Positions 1 to 5,664 are shown, counted from the first letter of the stretch. The stretch: DNA of 7,094 nt from CAYJOG01 sp964371695 [NCBI: uncultured bacterium] (GCA_964371695.1 CAYJOG010000143.1:1-7094), one strand, 5' to 3'. A program made the numbers and translations. Notes: a model not told the origin generated them from the letters alone.

Positions 1-22
1 TTTATTCACGCCACCCAAAGCC

Positions 23-1417
23 CTATTTCTCCGGCAGCAATTCCTGCACCACTTTTTCAAGGGGCCACTGGGCCACACCGGCAATGGCTGCGCCGCCCTC
101 GGTGGCGTTGATGATCTTCAGCTCAGAATTGTCTTTCACGAAGTTTTCGATGTTGCGCAAAAAAAGATAAAACACTGGCAGGGTGCGCACCCAGCCGCCG
201 TGATAACCGGGAATTTCACGCAAGCCTTCCCAGGTGGCGTCATCCAGCGGTTGGGTGTGCATGTGGGCCGTGTGGGTGCGGTCCCGCAACACCGCCAGAT
301 CCGAGCCCACCAGCACCATCACGGTCACGCCCATCTGCCGGAGCGCGTTGAGCGCCATGAGAAAAACCGACGAGTTTTTTTCCAGCACGTCTTGCGGCCC
401 ATAGCCCATGTGCCCCACCCGTTCGTCCTTCAGGTCCTGGGACCTGATGAAACAAAACCGCCGGTCTGCCGGATAAAGCGCCGTCAGGTCCGGGCAGGAT
501 CCCAGCGAGTGCAGCAACATGCCGGGAGGGTTTTCAATGCCTTCAAAAAACTGGCGGTATTTGGGGGTGTGTATCTGCGGGTCCAGCGTGGCCACCACGT
601 GGGGCGTCACGCCGTGGGCCAGCAGGGTTTTCACCGCCACGTCCACACACACAATCAGGGCGCGGTCACGCACCTCCCGCAGGTGATGCACGTTTTGGTC
701 CAAAGACGGCCCCGCCCCCACCACCACGGCGGCAAACCCTTCAAAGCGGCCCAGCAACCGCGAGAACGGCCTGCCGGGCGCGGCCTCTCCCCGCAGATAG
801 GCCTCGCGGTGGATGTGGTATTCCTGGCTGAAAGGCAGCTTGTTGGCCGCCTGCTCGGCATTACAGTGATATTCAAACACCTCGCGCACATCCTTGGCCC
901 CCGGCGGCGCAGCACGCAGGGACGGCTCGTGGTAGAGAAGGCGGAAGTTCCGCCGCTCCGCCTCGGTCAGGTCCCGCAGCCAGTTAGAAATATCCTGCTG
1001 GAGTTTTTGAGCAGACGCCGCCAGCAGGGTGATCTGCTTGTCCTGCAGCAGGTCCTGGACGTCTCCTTTTTCCAGCACCACCCGCAACAGCGCCAGATTG
1101 GCCTCCACCACAGCAATGCGCGCCTGTGGAAAACACCCCCGAAGCGCCCGGAGGTGATGTCCCAGGCCCAGGCCATACACCAGAAACGGCCCGGCCTCCT
1201 GCGCCAGTTCAAACCCCTCCAGCCAGCGCTCGGCCTCCCGCTGCGGATTCCGGGTGCTGTGCAGATAAAAGGACTCCGTGCCGTTGCTGGCCTTCAGCGT
1301 GGTCAGGCCGTTTTTGCCGGTTTCCAGCACCGCCTGAGCGGTGTCTGACTGCTGCACAGCCGCCAGTTCCACCAAGGGTTGAGCGGCTTGCAGCCATTCC
1401 AGCCAGTTCTTATGCAC
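23..1417 (-). CDS. DUF115 / Maf-type protein (motility accessory factor, MptE-like fold)
   Basis: A 464-residue cytoplasmic protein with no signal peptide or membrane segment. Residues 80-89 (VYGLGLGHHL) form a glycine-rich turn typical of the Maf N-terminal region. Residues 231-281 hold the DUF115/MptE-like core: VVVGAGPSLD, then a VCVD strand and VVATLDPQ. Around 348-375 come NSSVFLMALNALRQMGV and VLVGSDLA, followed by a His-containing loop (RTHTAHMH) and a C-terminal TEGGAAIAG motif. In flagellated bacteria this family is linked to flagellin glycosylation with nonulosonic acids; elsewhere it often lies in polysaccharide or glycan loci. No flagellar or sugar gene is visible here, so the substrate is unknown. 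The start is GTG at 1417. An overlapping ATG at 1419 is out of frame, and no SD is seen. A TAAAAT hexamer lies 7 nt upstream. It diverges from the gene at 1556. Family assignment is fairly sure; role is inferred. Confidence 0.82.
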   Translation of the reverse strand: MHKNWLEWLQAAQPLVELAAVQQSDTAQAVLETGKNGLTTLKASNGTESFYLHSTRNPQREAERWLEGFELAQEAGPFLVYGLGLGHHLRALRGCFPQARIAVVEANLALLRVVLEKGDVQDLLQDKQITLLAASAQKLQQDISNWLRDLTEAERRNFRLLYHEPSLRAAPPGAKDVREVFEYHCNAEQAANKLPFSQEYHIHREAYLRGEAAPGRPFSRLLGRFEGFAAVVVGAGPSLDQNVHHLREVRDRALIVCVDVAVKTLLAHGVTPHVVATLDPQIHTPKYRQFFEGIENPPGMLLHSLGSCPDLTALYPADRRFCFIRSQDLKDERVGHMGYGPQDVLEKNSSVFLMALNALRQMGVTVMVLVGSDLAVLRDRTHTAHMHTQPLDDATWEGLREIPGYHGGWVRTLPVFYLFLRNIENFVKDNSELKIINATEGGAAIAGVAQWPLEKVVQELLPEK

Positions 1418-1424
1418 ATGGTTG

Positions 1425-1430
1425 ATTTTA
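1425..1430 (-). promoter_or_regulatory. -10-like hexamer just upstream of the DUF115 gene
   Basis: On the minus strand this reads TAAAAT, a five-of-six match to the bacterial -10 consensus. It ends 7 nt before the GTG start. No convincing -35 lies 16-18 nt further upstream. If real, transcription would begin at or next to the start codon, giving a leaderless mRNA, which fits the lack of an SD. Confidence 0.35.
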
Positions 1431-1519
1431 ACCGCTTACTGAAATTGCCATTTCACAAACAAATCCTTCCCCTATCCAAGACTATTGAGATTCATTTTCA
1501 ACGCAACAATGTCTATTTT

Positions 1520-1551
1520 TATTGACAGTTTCCACAAGTGGAGTATCAATA
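1520..1551. promoter_or_regulatory. Imperfect dyad overlapping the promoter of the 1556 gene (candidate operator)
   Basis: Two nested inverted repeats share nearly the same centre. The inner one is TCCAC-AA-GTGGA (1531-1542). The outer one is TATTGA (1520-1525) with TCAATA (1546-1551). The left and right inner gaps are 5 and 3 nt, so the outer pair is slightly off-centre. The dyad covers both promoter hexamers of the downstream gene, as expected for a repressor site. No regulator gene is visible nearby, so the binding protein is unknown. A chance palindrome in an AT-rich spacer is the alternative. Confidence 0.4.
1522..1549 (+). promoter_or_regulatory. Sigma-70-type promoter for the 1556 gene
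   Basis: A perfect -35 hexamer TTGACA (1522-1527) is followed after 16 nt by TATCAA (1544-1549), a four-of-six -10 match. The predicted transcription start falls at about 1556, the first base of the GTG start codon. That would give a leaderless or nearly leaderless transcript. The hexamers lie in an AT-rich spacer between divergent genes. Confidence 0.45.
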
Positions 1552-1555
1552 GGAT

Positions 1556-2035
1556 GTGGCCATTTTTTCCAGCCTCAAAAATTTCAAACCCGCCCGGCGA
1601 CTGCGTCTGGCCTGGCTGCTTCCGGCGGCCCTGCTGGGACTGCTCACGCTCTGCTTCACCGCCAACATGGATCTGGTGGTGTGCCAGGAAGACGCCGGGC
1701 CGGGTTATCTTTCCCTGGCCATTGGCCGTCACTGTCTGGAGGACCAGCAGGAAACCACCCAAGACGGGGATGGCCCCAACACCCTCAGCCCCCTGGCCCA
1801 CCCCGAAGGCTGCGTGGAGTTTCACCTGGCCCTCACCGACCTGGGGGATAACCAACACCCCAAAGCCACCCAATGGCCCATGGTGGCGGCGGGTTTTCTG
1901 ACGGGGCTGCTTCCGCCGCAGGGGCACTTTCTGCGGCCACCGGCTCACCGGCCTTTGGCCACAGCGGACAACCTTTCCCCCTCTCCTTTCCTTCAAACAC
2001 TCCTTTCTCTGGCCACGGTGCTGCTGAGGCGATGA
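1556..2035 (+). CDS. Small exported or membrane-anchored Cys-containing protein, unknown function
   Basis: A 159-residue protein I cannot assign to a named family. Residues 8-20 are basic (KNFKPARRLRLAW). A hydrophobic stretch at about 19-36 (LLPAALLGLLTLCFTA) looks like a signal peptide or anchor, with possible cleavage after FTA. Four cysteines (C33, C43, C60, C86) fall in or after it. The middle, DLVVC...YLSLAIGRHC...GCVEFHLALTD, resembles short secreted PVC-group proteins with spaced Cys and a final hydrophobic tail; here the tail is LLSLATVLLRR. That resemblance is from memory and weak. Codons in this frame are strongly GC-ending, supporting it over the overlapping frames. GTG at 1556 is the only upstream start, because TAG precedes it at 1550. 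The usual SD spacing is missing (AGGA ends 2 nt from GTG). It is probably co-transcribed with the gene at 2112, 76 nt downstream. Confidence 0.62.
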   Translation: MAIFSSLKNFKPARRLRLAWLLPAALLGLLTLCFTANMDLVVCQEDAGPGYLSLAIGRHCLEDQQETTQDGDGPNTLSPLAHPEGCVEFHLALTDLGDNQHPKATQWPMVAAGFLTGLLPPQGHFLRPPAHRPLATADNLSPSPFLQTLLSLATVLLRR

Positions 2036-2111
2036 GCCGGGGCGGCGAAGTGACACCACACCGGACTCACAAAAAGCCCTAACATTTCAGGTTCACAGAA
2101 AGGACCACAAA

Positions 2112-2639
2112 ATGCCCATCAATGACGTTCACGCCCACCTGCTGATCAATCACGTGCCCATTCTGGGCATCGCTTTTGGCATTGGCCTGCTGGTGGTTTC
2201 GTTCATACCCAAACTGCGCGCCACGGCCCCGGCGGCCCTGTTGCTGCTGGCGTTGGCGGGAGCAAGCGCCGTGCCCGCCCTGAAAACAGGACAACGGGCC
2301 GAAGAACCCATCGAGCACGCCCAGGGCGTGAGCGAAAGCCGCATCGAAGCCCACGAAGACGCTGCCGAAGGTTTTGTCAAAATCGCCATTGGGCTGGCGG
2401 TGATTGCGGGCGCCGCCCTGGTGTTTGGTTTGATGAAAAACCAGCAAAACCCGGCCGTGCTGGCGGGTGTGCTGGTGGCGGCGGTCATCGCCATGAAGTT
2501 TGCTTATGAAACAGGTGGCACCGGCGGACAGATCCGCCGCCCCGAACTGCGGGGCCAAGCGGCCGCAGCACAGGAAAAATCCACCTCGCCCGTGGACCCC
2601 AGCCTTTCTCACCAAGAAGCGGAAGAAGAAGAGGAATAG
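2112..2639 (+). CDS. DUF2231-like four-helix membrane protein
   Basis: A 175-residue inner-membrane protein with four predicted transmembrane helices at about 12-33, 38-57, 88-107 and 112-131. The N-terminus HAHLLINHVPILG (H9, H14) matches the His-rich opening of DUF2231-type proteins. TGQRAEEPIE (59-68) and an AHED motif (H81) lie in the loop between helices 2 and 3. TGGTGGQIRRPEL (134-146) follows helix 4. Conserved His residues in this fold suggest haem or metal binding, but no function is established for this subgroup. The tail is hydrophilic and ends in a run of Glu, probably exposed. The start is secure: ATG at 2112 has an AAGGA SD at 2100-2104 with 7-nt spacing. It follows the exported Cys-protein gene and ends 97 bases before a strong terminator, so the two look like a small membrane or envelope operon. 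Confidence 0.72.
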   Translation: MPINDVHAHLLINHVPILGIAFGIGLLVVSFIPKLRATAPAALLLLALAGASAVPALKTGQRAEEPIEHAQGVSESRIEAHEDAAEGFVKIAIGLAVIAGAALVFGLMKNQQNPAVLAGVLVAAVIAMKFAYETGGTGGQIRRPELRGQAAAAQEKSTSPVDPSLSHQEAEEEEE

Positions 2640-2659
2640 AGCAGATTAGGAAAATATAT

Positions 2660-2723
2660 GGAGTAGGCGCGGTGTCCACACCGCGCATGAAATAAACGGC
2701 GATGAGGACATAGCCTCTACTCC
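2660..2723. repeat. 64-bp dispersed palindromic repeat, copy A
   Basis: It is bounded by a perfect 7-bp inverted repeat, GGAGTAG (2660-2666) and CTACTCC (2717-2723). Inside is a perfect 9-bp stem, GCGCGGTGT-CC-ACACCGCGC (2667-2686). A second hairpin near 2697-2714 is decayed by one mismatch relative to copy B. The complement of this element closely matches 5254-5314, so the two copies are in opposite orientation. No coding capacity is seen. It lies in the spacer between two convergent genes. Confidence 0.8.
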
Positions 2724-2735
2724 TGTATACAAGAA

Positions 2736-2763
2736 GGGCGCGGGAAACCGCGCCCTATTTTTT
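2736..2763 (+). terminator. Rho-independent terminator after the DUF2231-like gene
   Basis: A perfect 8-bp GC stem, GGGCGCGG and CCGCGCCC, closes a GAAA tetraloop. It is followed by TA and six T on the plus strand. This should end transcription of the 1556-2639 unit. The T-tract overlaps the last codons of the convergent gene at 2755. On the minus strand the same stem is followed only by CTTCTTG, so termination in that direction should be weaker. Confidence 0.85.
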
Positions 2764-3417
2764 GCGCTTCACGTCGCTGACACGCCCCATCATTTCCGCC
2801 ACCGCTGAAACCTCCGGCGGGTCTTCGCCCTTCAAAAATCGGTCCATGGATTCGTACTGGTCTTTGCCCCAGAAAAGTTCGCCTCGCACAATCATGGTGG
2901 GCACACCAAACACACCCAGGGCGATGGCCTCGTCGGTGTGCTGGCGCAGGGCCTCTTTGGCCTCTGGCGACTGGGCCTTTTCAAACAATTCCTCTGTGGG
3001 CAAACCAGCTTTGTCCAGGGCGTCTTTCAGTGCGTCGGCGTTGGCATAGTCCCCGCCGTCTGCCCACCCCATGCGCCACAACGCCGCCACTACTTTTTCC
3101 TGATGTTCACCGGCCACTTCCCGCAGTGAAAGCCGCAGGGGCAGGAGTGGATTAAAGGGATGCCGGGCGGGGCCTTTCAGCGGCAGGCCCTCGCGGTGGG
3201 CGTGGCGCACGATGTCCTTGAAGACAAACAGACGCTTCGGGGGAATTTCCGCCGGTCCCAACTGGCCCCAGTGGTTGAGCAGCGCCGGAAACAGCACGGG
3301 CTGAAGACGAAGCTCCAGGTCATGTTCACGGCGCAGGCGCTCCACCATGAACCACGCGAAATAGGCATAGGGCGAAAGGTAATCGAAATAAAAGGTCAGC
3401 GGCTCATGGGAGGACAT
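2755..3417 (-). CDS. 2-hydroxychromene-2-carboxylate isomerase-like protein (GST kappa / DsbA fold)
   Basis: A 220-residue cytoplasmic thioredoxin-fold protein. FDYLSPYAY (11-19) is the family's active-site opening; S15 would be the residue that contacts glutathione in characterised kappa/HCCA enzymes. A helical insert spans about 60-150. GVFGVPTMIV (168-177), with the cis-proline at P173, and ELFWGKDQ (180-187) close the fold. Characterised members isomerise 2-hydroxychromene-2-carboxylate in naphthalene breakdown. Many chromosomal relatives are general oxidoreductases, and no aromatic-degradation genes are present here, so the true substrate is unknown. Length is normal for the family. ATG at 3417 is used. 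No SD is visible, but TAACAT (plus strand 3424-3429) lies 6 nt upstream. The C-terminal Lys codons and stop are formed by the T-tract of the opposing terminator. A ~180-bp repeat begins 13 bp upstream of the start. Confidence 0.85.
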   Translation of the reverse strand: MSSHEPLTFYFDYLSPYAYFAWFMVERLRREHDLELRLQPVLFPALLNHWGQLGPAEIPPKRLFVFKDIVRHAHREGLPLKGPARHPFNPLLPLRLSLREVAGEHQEKVVAALWRMGWADGGDYANADALKDALDKAGLPTEELFEKAQSPEAKEALRQHTDEAIALGVFGVPTMIVRGELFWGKDQYESMDRFLKGEDPPEVSAVAEMMGRVSDVKRKK

Positions 3418-3423
3418 CGGTGT

Positions 3424-3429
3424 ATGTTA
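3424..3429 (-). promoter_or_regulatory. -10-like hexamer upstream of the isomerase-like gene
   Basis: The minus strand reads TAACAT, a four-of-six match, ending 6 nt before the ATG. No SD is present and no good -35 is seen; the -35 region would fall in the terminal hairpin of the adjacent repeat. It is listed mainly because it repeats the arrangement at the other SD-less genes. Confidence 0.22.
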
Positions 3430-3430
3430 G

Positions 3431-3610
3431 ACCTGTTTTAAAAGTCCATCGTGGACTTTTAAAACCCAACGCCATCGGGGCAAAGCCCCTTCGGCGTGGC
3501 GAAAACCTCAACTTTTTCAAAGTTTCGGCTTTCGGGTGCGGTCATCCATGACCGCAGGAGCCTGTTTGTTGTGCGCCCTGTTACACATGACGCACTTTTA
3601 AAACAGGCTC
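3431..3610 (-). repeat. ~180-bp four-hairpin repeat, copy 1
   Basis: By hand alignment its complement matches 5068-5248 at about 90 percent. In plus-strand order it contains: a perfect 13-bp stem GTTTTAAAAGTCC with a 5-nt loop (3435-3465); a stem GGGGC-AAA-GCCCC inside CGCCA...TGGCG (3470-3501); a perfect 9-bp stem TGCGGTCAT with a 2-nt loop (3537-3556); and an outer 10-bp stem GAGCCTGTTT/AAACAGGCTC enclosing an inner quasi-palindrome (3558-3610). The ends read ACCTGTTTTAAAA and TTTTAAAACAGGCTC, so the whole element also has terminal inverted repeats. It fills the space between the tRNA methylthiotransferase stop (3 bp away) and the isomerase-like start. No transposase or conserved coding frame is seen; it looks like a non-autonomous MITE-like or REP-like element. 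Confidence 0.85.
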
Positions 3611-3613
3611 TTA

Positions 3614-5002
3614 TCAACCCACCGGCACAACATTCACCTGAGCGCCCTGAGCGCCAGTGACCAGCGCACTCACCATGTCGCCGGGCGGGGGCCGGACCCC
3701 TTCTGCAAACACTGCCCGGACATACTGACTGGACCAACCCCGGCGCCTGCCGGTGGCCTCATCCGGTTTCTCCACCAGCACCTGCACACGCTGGCCCAAC
3801 AGCGCGCTGGCAAAACCTTCGGATTTTTTTTCTCCTAGCTGGCGCAGTTCCGCCGCCCGTGTCGGAACCACGCCGGGGGGGAGCGCCGCCAGCGCCGCCG
3901 CCGCCGTGCCGGGTCGGGTGCTGTAGGGGAACACGTGAAAATAGGCCAGCGGCAACGATGTCAGACAGTCCACCGTGCGTTGGTGCTGCGCCTCTGTCTC
4001 GGTGGGAAAACCCGTGATGAGGTCCGTGCCCACAGCCACCTGCGGATTAAGACGATGCACCGCCAGCACCTGCTTTTCAAAATCAGCCGCGCTGTGCCGC
4101 CGTTTCATGGCTTTGAGCACGTCTTCATCCGCAGACTGCACCGCCACGTGCAGGTGCCGCGCCATGAGGGGATGCTGACACACCAGTTCAATCAGTTCGT
4201 CGTCCACCTCGTGGGGGTCCAGGGAACTCAACCGCAGACGTTTCAGGCCCGGCAGCTCCAGCAGCGCGTGCAAAAGCTCGGTGAACGACCGCCGGGGGCG
4301 CAGGTCTTTGCCGTAATCCGCCACGTGAATACCCGTGGGGCAGATTTCGCCGTGCCCGGCCTCAATCAGCCGCGCCGCCTGTTCCAGCGCGTCATCAAAA
4401 TCCACCGACACGCTGTTGCCGCGGGCCAGGGGAATCACACAAAAACTACAACGGTAATTACACCCCGTCTGCACCCGCAGAAACCCCCGCGTGCGGCCCG
4501 GCGCACGGGGCAAAAACAGCGGCTCCATTTCGCGGGCGGCAAAAACATCACTCACGGTAATGACAGCCCCGGATGACATGGGTGGACCCGACAGCAGCGC
4601 ATCCAGCACTTCGGTCAGGCGGTTGCGGTCGCGGGTGCCCAGCACCCAGTCCACCTCTTTAAGCGCGGCGACCTCCTGCGGGGCGATTTGGGCATAACAC
4701 CCCGTGAGCACCACTTTGCCCTGGGGGTTGTGGCGGCGAAAACGCCGCAGGATTTTCCGGGCGTCCACCCAGGCGGCGTGGGTGACGGCGCAGGTGTTCA
4801 GCACCAGTGCGTCGGCGTCAAACCCCTCCACCACACGATAACGTCCGGCCACCAACGCCGTCATGGCCCCCGTGTCGAAAAAGTTCACCTTGCAGCCCAG
4901 GGTGTGAAAGGCCACGCGATGCGCCTCCGCCCCGGCGCAGCCGCCTGCTGCACCAGCCGCTGCCCTGTCCTGCCGGACACCCTGCACCACCCCGGCGTCC
5001 AT
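3614..5002 (-). CDS. mtaB: MtaB-type tRNA (t6A37) methylthiotransferase
   Basis: A 462-residue radical-SAM enzyme of the MiaB/RimO/MtaB group, predicted to convert t6A to ms2t6A at position 37 of tRNAs reading ANN codons. FHTLGCKVNFFDT (32-44) is the MtaB-type signature. C37, C71 (NTCAV) and C102 (TGCYAQ) are the three ligands of the N-terminal auxiliary iron-sulfur cluster. GCNYRCSFC gives the radical-SAM CxxxCxxC at C181, C185 and C188. RLSSLDPHEV (about 257-266) and TDLITGFPTET (about 326-336) continue the catalytic barrel. A TRAM-like RNA-binding domain ends the protein, at about 393-458. A low-complexity Ala/Gly-rich extension of about 28 residues precedes the first conserved motif. The ATG at 5002 is nevertheless supported by a perfect GGAGGT SD. 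Inverted ~180-bp repeats lie just outside both ends. Confidence 0.9.
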   Translation of the reverse strand: MDAGVVQGVRQDRAAAGAAGGCAGAEAHRVAFHTLGCKVNFFDTGAMTALVAGRYRVVEGFDADALVLNTCAVTHAAWVDARKILRRFRRHNPQGKVVLTGCYAQIAPQEVAALKEVDWVLGTRDRNRLTEVLDALLSGPPMSSGAVITVSDVFAAREMEPLFLPRAPGRTRGFLRVQTGCNYRCSFCVIPLARGNSVSVDFDDALEQAARLIEAGHGEICPTGIHVADYGKDLRPRRSFTELLHALLELPGLKRLRLSSLDPHEVDDELIELVCQHPLMARHLHVAVQSADEDVLKAMKRRHSAADFEKQVLAVHRLNPQVAVGTDLITGFPTETEAQHQRTVDCLTSLPLAYFHVFPYSTRPGTAAAALAALPPGVVPTRAAELRQLGEKKSEGFASALLGQRVQVLVEKPDEATGRRRGWSSQYVRAVFAEGVRPPPGDMVSALVTGAQGAQVNVVPVG

Positions 5003-5008
5003 TTATCC

Positions 5009-5014
5009 ACCTCC
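5009..5014 (-). promoter_or_regulatory. Shine-Dalgarno site fixing the mtaB start
   Basis: The minus strand reads GGAGGT, 6 nt before the ATG at 5002. This is the best SD match in the window. It favours the long form of the protein over the in-frame GTG just before the first conserved motif. Confidence 0.8.
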
Positions 5015-5067
5015 GCCCAGCTCTTGCCGGTGGATCAGGGCAGCCTCACCAAGCCCGTGAACTCTGA

Positions 5068-5248
5068 GAGCCTGTTTTAAAATTGCGCCCTGTGGAACAT
5101 GGTGTAATTCAAACAGGCTCTTGCGGTTATGGATGACCGCACCCGAAAACCGAAACTTGGAAGAAGTTGAGGTTTTCGCCACGCCGAGGGGGCTTTGCCC
5201 CCGATGGCGTTGGGTTTTAAAAGTCCACGACGGACTTTTAAAACAGGT
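5068..5248 (+). repeat. ~180-bp four-hairpin repeat, copy 2
   Basis: This is the inverted partner of 3431-3610. Its hairpins are: GAGCCTGTTT/AAACAGGCTC with an inner stem (5068-5120); TGCGGTTAT/ATGACCGCA with one wobble (5122-5141); GGGGGC-TTT-GCCCCC inside CGCCA...TGGCG (5177-5209); and a perfect 13-bp GTTTTAAAAGTCC stem (5214-5244). It lies upstream of mtaB, ending 65 bp before its start. A different repeat begins 5 bp beyond its other end. In one frame both copies read WMTAPE then VEVFATP, but copy 2 is frameshifted by a single C insertion, so no peptide is likely. Confidence 0.85.
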
Positions 5249-5253
5249 TTTGC

Positions 5254-5314
5254 GTAGCGGCGATGTCCTCATCGCCGTTATGTGCCTGCGCGGTGAGGAC
5301 ACCGCGCCTACTCC
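5254..5314. repeat. 64-bp dispersed palindromic repeat, copy B
   Basis: It is the inverted partner of copy A at 2660-2723. It has two intact hairpins: CGGCGATG-TCCT-CATCGCCG (5258-5277) and GCGCGGTG-AGGA-CACCGCGC (5288-5307). The right end CTACTCC matches copy A. The left end keeps only GTAG of the 7-bp terminal repeat. It lies 20 bp beyond the rpsT stop; the stems could slow RNA polymerase, but no T-tract follows them on the minus strand. Confidence 0.8.
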
Positions 5315-5334
5315 ACATGGTTCATGAAAATGCT

Positions 5335-5604
5335 TTAACCGGCGCTTTTGCCCGCCGCCAGCTTTTTGGCCAAGCGGCTTTTCAACCGGTTCACTGTCTC
5401 TTTTTTATAAACCCCTTTGGTGTGGCCCTTGTCCAGTTCCTTCAGGGCGGTTTTCACCACATCGGCCTGGTTTTCGGCCCCGGCAGAGAGCACCTGACGG
5501 GCCTCTTTGGTGGCGTTGCGCACCCGTGTGCGCACGGCGCGATTGCGGTCGCGGGCTTTTTCAGACTGTTTCAGGCGCTTCTTGGCGCTTTTGGTATTGG
5601 GCAT
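5335..5604 (-). CDS. rpsT: 30S ribosomal protein S20
   Basis: An 89-residue, highly basic, all-helical protein that binds 16S rRNA early in assembly of the 30S body. The opening MPNTKSAKKRLKQSEKARDRNRAVRTRVRNATK is the classic S20 N-terminus. The tail GVYKKETVNRLKSRLAKKLA matches the family's last helix and its normal length. The frame stays open 20 codons further upstream. ATG at 5604 is preferred because the family starts with MPN and a GGAGGA SD lies 6 nt before it. It has its own promoter at 5636-5664 and is divergent from the phosphodiesterase gene. Downstream comes repeat DNA rather than a clear terminator, so read-through towards mtaB is possible. Confidence 0.97.
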   Translation of the reverse strand: MPNTKSAKKRLKQSEKARDRNRAVRTRVRNATKEARQVLSAGAENQADVVKTALKELDKGHTKGVYKKETVNRLKSRLAKKLAAGKSAG

Positions 5605-5610
5605 GACGAT

Positions 5611-5616
5611 TCCTCC
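5611..5616 (-). promoter_or_regulatory. Shine-Dalgarno site fixing the rpsT start
   Basis: The minus strand reads GGAGGA within GGGGAGGAA, 6 nt before the ATG at 5604. It selects the MPNTKSAKK start over the in-frame ATG at 5664. Confidence 0.85.
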
Positions 5617-5635
5617 CCGTTTACAAAGGAGCGGC

Positions 5636-5664
5636 AGTGTAACGGCAAAGCGCTCCCGGCTCAA
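5636..5664 (-). promoter_or_regulatory. Sigma-70-type promoter for rpsT
   Basis: On the minus strand TTGAGC (5659-5664) and TACACT (5636-5641) are separated by exactly 17 nt. Each hexamer matches the consensus at four of six positions. Transcription would start near 5629, giving a leader of about 25 nt that contains the SD. Confidence 0.6.

Noticed and set aside
200-1348. Long plus-strand open frame (382 codons) opposite the DUF115 gene
   Set aside because: Its product is rich in His, Arg and Gln with no recognisable motif, as expected for the antisense of a GC-rich gene. The minus-strand frame has clear family motifs.
1485-1901. Alternative frame starting at an ATG upstream of the exported-protein gene
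   Set aside because: Its product is rich in Trp, Pro and Arg without a coherent hydrophobic segment. The frame from 1556 has GC-ending codons and a signal-like N-terminus.
3431-3610. CRISPR array or tRNA-like structure in the hairpin-rich spacer
   Set aside because: No regular repeat-spacer periodicity and no cloverleaf or CCA-type arrangement. The stems belong to one element found again at 5068-5248.
3935-4576. Plus-strand open frame of 213 codons inside mtaB
   Set aside because: It is antisense to conserved radical-SAM motifs and its translation looks like a His/Arg-rich shadow.
3431-5248. Composite transposon carrying mtaB between inverted repeats
   Set aside because: No transposase, no target-site duplication visible at the outer ends, and mtaB has host-like base use and is a housekeeping gene. 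Two independent repeat insertions explain it better.
5003-5302. Minus-strand open frame of 99 codons upstream of mtaB
   Set aside because: Most of it is translation of two non-coding repeats, and one repeat copy breaks the matching frame. No SD and no known motif.
5605-5664. N-terminal extension of S20 to the in-frame ATG at 5664
   Set aside because: The 20 extra residues are unlike the family and would cover the SD and promoter. MPNTKSAKK with GGAGGA is the standard start.
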